From Streptomyces sp. NBC_01232 (lineage in GTDB: Bacteria > Actinomycetota > Actinomycetes > Streptomycetales > Streptomycetaceae), in assembly GCF_035989885.1 (NCBI RefSeq), contig NZ_CP108518.1, positions 4,079,501 through 4,143,500 on the forward strand: a DNA stretch of 64,000 nucleotides, written 5' to 3'. The position numbers and the translations under genes were made by a program. A model generated the notes under the pieces. It was not told the DNA's origin and did not search any database. It saw only the letters and a list, made by a program, of their open reading frames with translations. Of this stretch, positions 60,752-64,000 are shown one piece after another (within the stretch, counting starts at the first letter, position 1; each line of letters begins with the position of its first letter).

Positions 60752-61798
60752 TCATACGGTGAGCATCACGCCCGCGTAGGAAACCCCCGCCACCACCACC
60801 CACGCCCCGAGTCCCAGCGCCGCGGCCCGCCCGCCCGTGCGGGCCAGCGTCGGCAGGTGCACCGCGCTCCCCAGCCCGAACAGCGCCGCCGCCAGCAGTG
60901 CCTCCTGGGCGGTGTGCGCCCACTCCAGCGCTACGTCGGGCAGTACGCCGGTGGCGCGCAGCGCGGCCGCGGCCAGGAACCCGAGGACGAACAGCGGCAC
61001 CGGCGCCGGCCGCCGGCCCGAGGCGGTGCGCACCCCGCGCCGCCGGGCCCGTACCGAGAAGGCCACGGCCGCCACCAGCGGGGCGAGCAGCGCCACCCGC
61101 ATCAGCTTCACCAGGACGGCCTCGCCCAGGGCGTCCGGGCCCGCGGTCTGCGCGGTGGCCACGACCTGGCCGACGTCGTGGACCCCGGCGCCGACCCACC
61201 GCCCGAAGGCGAGGTCGGAGAGTCCCAACGGACCCTGGAGGAGGGGGAGTACCGCTATGGCGAGCGTGCCGCACAGAGTGACCAGGGCCACCGATGCGGC
61301 CACGTCCTCCTCATCACTGCCGGACACCTCGCTCACCGCGCCGATCGCCGAGGCGCCGCAGATCGAGTACCCGGTGGCGATCAGCAGTGGCTGATCGCCG
61401 GGGAGGTGCAGCCTGCGGCCCAGCCAGAGGGTGCCGAAGAAGGTGGCCGCGACCACACCGACCACCATCGCCACCGTGGCCCATCCCAGCCGGAGCACCT
61501 GCTCCAGTCCCAGGCCGAGGCCCAGCAGGACGATGCCCATCCGCATCAGCCGGCGGCCGGCCAGGGAGAGGCCGGGCCGCGCGGCCGCGCGTACGAACGT
61601 CCGCAGGCCGGGGAGGTGTGCCACCGCGATGCCCAGCACCACCGCTGCGGTCAGCATCGGCACGGCGGGCACCAGGCGATGGAGGCACCATGCGATCAGC
61701 GCACCGCCCGCGGCCATCGCCAACCCGGGCCAGGGAGTGGGTGTTTCACGTGAAACATGCCGGACCGGCGCGCCCTGCGGGCGGTGGAGGAGGGCCAT
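60752..61798 (-). CDS. YeiH-family putative sulfate/sulfite exporter
   Basis: A 348-aa inner-membrane transporter with about 10 helices. Conserved YeiH features are MRMGIVLLGLGLGLEQVL, IATGYSICGASAIGAVSEVSGSDEEDVAASVALVTLCGTLAIAVLPLL, FGRWVGAGVHDVGQVVA and VLVKLMRVALLAPLV. Next to a cysteine dioxygenase it probably expels sulfite produced from cysteine. Its ATG at 61798 shares a base with the upstream stop (TGATG). A parS is embedded in its early codons (HVSRETP). Confidence 0.85.
   Translation of the reverse strand: MALLHRPQGAPVRHVSRETPTPWPGLAMAAGGALIAWCLHRLVPAVPMLTAAVVLGIAVAHLPGLRTFVRAAARPGLSLAGRRLMRMGIVLLGLGLGLEQVLRLGWATVAMVVGVVAATFFGTLWLGRRLHLPGDQPLLIATGYSICGASAIGAVSEVSGSDEEDVAASVALVTLCGTLAIAVLPLLQGPLGLSDLAFGRWVGAGVHDVGQVVATAQTAGPDALGEAVLVKLMRVALLAPLVAAVAFSVRARRRGVRTASGRRPAPVPLFVLGFLAAAALRATGVLPDVALEWAHTAQEALLAAALFGLGSAVHLPTLARTGGRAAALGLGAWVVVAGVSYAGVMLTV
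61742..61757. other. parS site (ParB-binding), intragenic
   Basis: TGTTTCACGTGAAACA palindrome inside codons 14-19 of the YeiH-like gene (HVSRET). Confidence 0.92.
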
Positions 61799-62346
61799 CA
61801 GTCGACGGGGAGCGTGTAGACGCGACGGATGCTGGTGCCCAGCCGGGAGACGTCGGCGCCGTACACGTGCACGGATATCGCCTTGGTCGTACAGGAGTTG
61901 CGCACCTTGTGGATGTCACCGGGCGGGGCGAACCCGCAGACCTCCCCCTGGGCGTTGACCACGTCCTCGGTGGCCACCAAGCGGGCGGGGCCGACGCCGG
62001 GCGCGAGCCGGAAGCGCCGTTCGCTTTCCTCGCCCTGGTGCACCCCGGCCACGCACCACGACACGTGGTCGTGGATGCAGGTCTCCTGCCCGGGCAGCCA
62101 GACCAGTGCCACCACCGAGAAGCTGCCGTCGGACTCGGCGTGCAGGATGTGCTGCCGGTACCGCTCCGGGTCACCTTCCTGCTGCGCCGGGGTCAGCAGG
62201 TCAGGGGCACCCAGGTGCGGGGCGAGCCGTTCGCCCACCAGGTACGCGGTGAGGTCGGGAGCCAGCCCCCGCTCCACGACCGTGCGGATCTCACTGACGA
62301 GGGCGGCCATCCTCGTGGTGGTTCGGGCCGGCGTGGTGGTGGTCAT
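61798..62346 (-). CDS. Cysteine dioxygenase family protein
   Basis: A 182-aa cupin enzyme that oxidises cysteine to cysteine sulfinate. The iron ligands are His92, His94 (CIHDHVSWCVAG) and His146 (GDIHKVRN). Cys98 sits at the position able to form the Cys-Tyr crosslink of the mammalian enzyme. The product feeds sulfite formation, which suits the downstream exporter. ATG 62346 is used; upstream ATG 62373 would add 9 residues. A CGGCAGC/GCTGCCG hairpin surrounds the start region. Confidence 0.85.
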   Translation of the reverse strand: MTTTTPARTTTRMAALVSEIRTVVERGLAPDLTAYLVGERLAPHLGAPDLLTPAQQEGDPERYRQHILHAESDGSFSVVALVWLPGQETCIHDHVSWCVAGVHQGEESERRFRLAPGVGPARLVATEDVVNAQGEVCGFAPPGDIHKVRNSCTTKAISVHVYGADVSRLGTSIRRVYTLPVD

Positions 62347-62410
62347 ATCGGCAGCGTGCTGCCGTCGTCCCATCACGTCCAACGACAGTTATTACCTGAA
62401 GTCCCAAGCA

Positions 62411-62419
62411 CCGCTTATG
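62411..62419 (-). promoter_or_regulatory. CATAAGCGG motif upstream of cysteine dioxygenase
   Basis: The 9-mer CATAAGCGG, within ATAAGCGGTGCTTGG that contains an AAGC/GCTT inverted pair. The identical 9-mer occurs upstream of the LysR gene (63349). Candidate shared LysR-type site. Confidence 0.35.
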
Positions 62420-62434
62420 GATCGGCCGGACCGG

Positions 62435-63340
62435 TCAGCAGCCGACCCGGTTCCCCGCCACCTGCTTCAGCGCGTCGAGCACCACGGACGTCGCCGGAAC
62501 CCGCAGGTGGTCCCGGTAGACGTACGCCGCGATGTGCCGGCGCGCGGCGGGCTGGAGGGCCCGGCCGCAGACCCGGTTCAGCGAGAGGGAGGGCAGCACC
62601 AGCGCGGGCATCATCGCCACGCCCAGCCCCTGTGCGACCAGGCTCTGCACCACCAGGTTGTCGTCCGTGGCGAAGCGGATGTCGGGCACGAAGCCCAGCT
62701 CCGCGCACTCGTGCAGCAGGTTCGCACGGCAGCGCGGACAGCCCGCGATCCACCGCTCCTCGGCGAGGTCGGCCAGATGCACGGCGCGGCGCCGGGCCAG
62801 CGGATGCCCGGTCGGGAGCAGCACCGTCAGCTGGTCCTCCAGCAGCCTGACCTCGGCGACCTCCTCCGGAATCTCCTCGTGCAGACCGGGATAGGTGAAG
62901 GCCAGCGTGATGTCGCACTCGCCGCGCTCCAGCCGGCGCAGCGACTCGGGAGGTTCCCCTTCGAGCAGTTCCACCTGTATGCCCGGGTGGTCCTTGGCCA
63001 GGCCGCTCAGGGCCTCGGGGACGAGGGTGACATTGGCGCTGGGGAAGCCGCACAGCCTGACCCGGCCGGTGCGCAGCCGGGCGTACGCCCTCAGCTGGGC
63101 CTCGGCGGCGGAGAGGTTGCCCAGGATGGTCTCGGCGTGCCGGCACAGGGACTCCCCGGCCTCGGTGAGCTGCATCTTGCGGCCCACGCGGGTGAACAGC
63201 GGGGTCCCGACGGCGCGTTCGAGCGCCTTCATCTGCTGGGTGATGGCGGGCTGGGTATAGCCGAGTACGCGGGCCGCGGCCGAGTACGACCCGGAGGCGA
63301 CGACCGCGTGAAAGGTCCGTATGTGCCGAGAATCGAACAC
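62435..63340 (-). CDS. LysR-family transcriptional regulator
   Basis: A 301-aa regulator. The winged HTH is MFDSRHIRTFHAVVASGSYSAAARVLGYTQPAITQQMKALERAVGTPLFTRVGRKMQLTEAGE. The effector domain runs from about residue 90 to 295 (GRVRLCGFPSANVTLVPEALSGL, ELLEGEPPESLRRLERGECDITLAF). Located directly upstream of, and on the same strand as, the cysteine dioxygenase/YeiH pair, it probably regulates them, as YeiE does for yeiH in E. coli. The likely signal is a sulfur metabolite. Confidence 0.9.
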   Translation of the reverse strand: MFDSRHIRTFHAVVASGSYSAAARVLGYTQPAITQQMKALERAVGTPLFTRVGRKMQLTEAGESLCRHAETILGNLSAAEAQLRAYARLRTGRVRLCGFPSANVTLVPEALSGLAKDHPGIQVELLEGEPPESLRRLERGECDITLAFTYPGLHEEIPEEVAEVRLLEDQLTVLLPTGHPLARRRAVHLADLAEERWIAGCPRCRANLLHECAELGFVPDIRFATDDNLVVQSLVAQGLGVAMMPALVLPSLSLNRVCGRALQPAARRHIAAYVYRDHLRVPATSVVLDALKQVAGNRVGC

Positions 63341-63348
63341 CAGCGAAG

Positions 63349-63357
63349 CATAAGCGG
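63349..63357 (+). promoter_or_regulatory. CATAAGCGG motif upstream of LysR gene
   Basis: Same 9-mer as at 62411-62419, here within GCATAAGCGGACG, 9 bp before the LysR start. Opposite orientation relative to the genes. Confidence 0.35.
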
Positions 63358-63362
63358 ACGTT

Positions 63363-63400
63363 GGAGGGGCCGTAGGCGGATTCCCGCCTACGGCCCCTCC
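63363..63400 (-). terminator. Terminator of the HtrA-like gene
   Basis: Perfect 17-bp stem (63363-63379 with 63384-63400) with an ATTC loop, 30 nt past the stop at 63430. It abuts the LysR promoter region. Confidence 0.88.
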
Positions 63401-63429
63401 TCTTCGGGTCGCCGCCGCGACCGGTGGTC

Positions 63430-64000
63430 CTACTTGTCGCCGACCCGCGAGCCGAGCGTGATGTCGACCGTGGTCGGCTTGCCGCCGCGCAGGTAGGTCA
63501 GCTTCACGGTGTCGCCGGGCTTGTACGTCCAGATCATGCTGATCAGGGTCGGGCCGCTGTCGACCGGCTTGCCGCCGAACTCGGTGATGACGTCGCCGGG
63601 CTTGAGGCCTGCCTTGCCGGCCGGGCCGTTCGGGTCCACCAGTTCATTGGCGGCCGCGCCCTGCTCGGAGATCTTGGCGCCCTCGGACTTGGCCTGGAGG
63701 TCCACGGAGACCGAGATCACCGGGTAGACCGGCTTGCCCGTCTTGATCAGCGATTCGGCGACGTTCTTCGCCTGGTTGACCGGGATGGCAAAGCCGAGGC
63801 CGATGGAGCCGGCCTGGCCGCCGCCGAAGCCGCCGTTGCCCGCCGACTGGATCGCGGAGTTGATGCCGATCACCGCGCCGCGTCCGTCGAGCAGCGGACC
63901 GCCGGAGTTGCCCGGGTTGATCGAGGCGTCCGTCTGGAGGGCGCTCATGTACGAGTTCTTGCTGCCGGTGCCGTCTCCGGAGGCGACCGGGCGGTTCTTG
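63430..64000 (-). CDS. HtrA/DegP-type trypsin-like protease with PDZ domain, 3' end only
   Basis: The 5' part lies beyond the window. About 190 residues are visible: the active-site serine region DASINPGNSGGPLLDGRGAVIGINSAI, GSIGLGFAIPVNQAKNVAESLIKTG closing the protease domain, then a PDZ domain (GPAGKAGLKPGDVITEFGGKPVDSGPTLISMIWTYKPGDTVKLTYLRGGK) and a C-terminus DITLGSRVGDK. Family members are membrane-anchored envelope quality-control proteases. A strong terminator follows. Confidence 0.9.
   Translation of the reverse strand, partial: KNRPVASGDGTGSKNSYMSALQTDASINPGNSGGPLLDGRGAVIGINSAIQSAGNGGFGGGQAGSIGLGFAIPVNQAKNVAESLIKTGKPVYPVISVSVDLQAKSEGAKISEQGAAANELVDPNGPAGKAGLKPGDVITEFGGKPVDSGPTLISMIWTYKPGDTVKLTYLRGGKPTTVDITLGSRVGDK

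Overview
The window comes from a Streptomyces chromosome, close to the replication origin. It is very GC-rich with actinobacterial codon use. The gene order purC, purD, dnaX, upp, tadA, sigma factor pair matches, from memory, the S. coelicolor SCO4071-to-SCO4034 stretch read backwards. Four perfect copies of the streptomycete parS core GTTTCACGTGAAAC lie at 30974, 44164, 44196 and 61743, as expected for the origin-proximal ParB-loading zone.

Positions 1-23,000 are mostly core functions: tRNA-Gly, purC, a degenerate M48-like membrane protein, purD, dnaX with the 4.5S SRP RNA gene just upstream, tRNA-Ser(GGA), small enzymes, an orphan OpcA-like gene, a HerA-like ATPase, upp, a universal stress protein, the tadA pair, tRNA-Ser(CGA), and a tandem pair of SigB/F-type sigma factors (SigF- and SigN-like). 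Positions 23,000-37,000 are regulatory and accessory: a MarR/DHA2 efflux operon with two matching operator palindromes, a TetR gene, a MITE-like 162-bp element, a response regulator/histidine kinase/two-glycosyltransferase operon, and an amidohydrolase and DUF2797/AsnC group. Positions 37,000-50,000 hold tRNA-Arg and tRNA-Ser(GCT), a subtilisin inhibitor, a PAS/receiver protein lacking the phospho-acceptor His, an acyl-CoA ligase, and a five-gene overlapping operon matching the mycobacterial igr (cholesterol propionate side chain) module.

Positions 51,500-59,520 are the accessory hot spot. A decayed ECF sigma gene and its truncated CU044_5270 partner lie just outside a roughly 6.8-kb island in tRNA-Ser(TGA). 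The intact tRNA is at the right end. A 3'-half copy with its displaced terminator is at the left end. A truncated tyrosine integrase sits beside the intact tRNA, and paired TGGCCCA boxes with 11-bp spacing sit inside both ends. The cargo is a DCC1-like thiol oxidoreductase, an HTTM (vitamin-K carboxylase-like) membrane protein that appears to keep the carboxylase Lys and a His, a DUF5819 membrane partner, an ice-binding-fold secreted protein with a 57-bp coding repeat and His-rich tail, a P-loop kinase and regulator fragments. This cargo is the best candidate for an undescribed system.

The last 4.5 kb hold a secreted trypsin-like protease, a cysteine dioxygenase/YeiH exporter pair with a LysR regulator (probable sulfite disposal), and the 3' end of an HtrA-type PDZ protease. 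Five genes for six tRNAs aside, the window carries all four serine tRNA types (GGA, CGA, GCT, TGA) plus Gly(GCC) and Arg(ACG).
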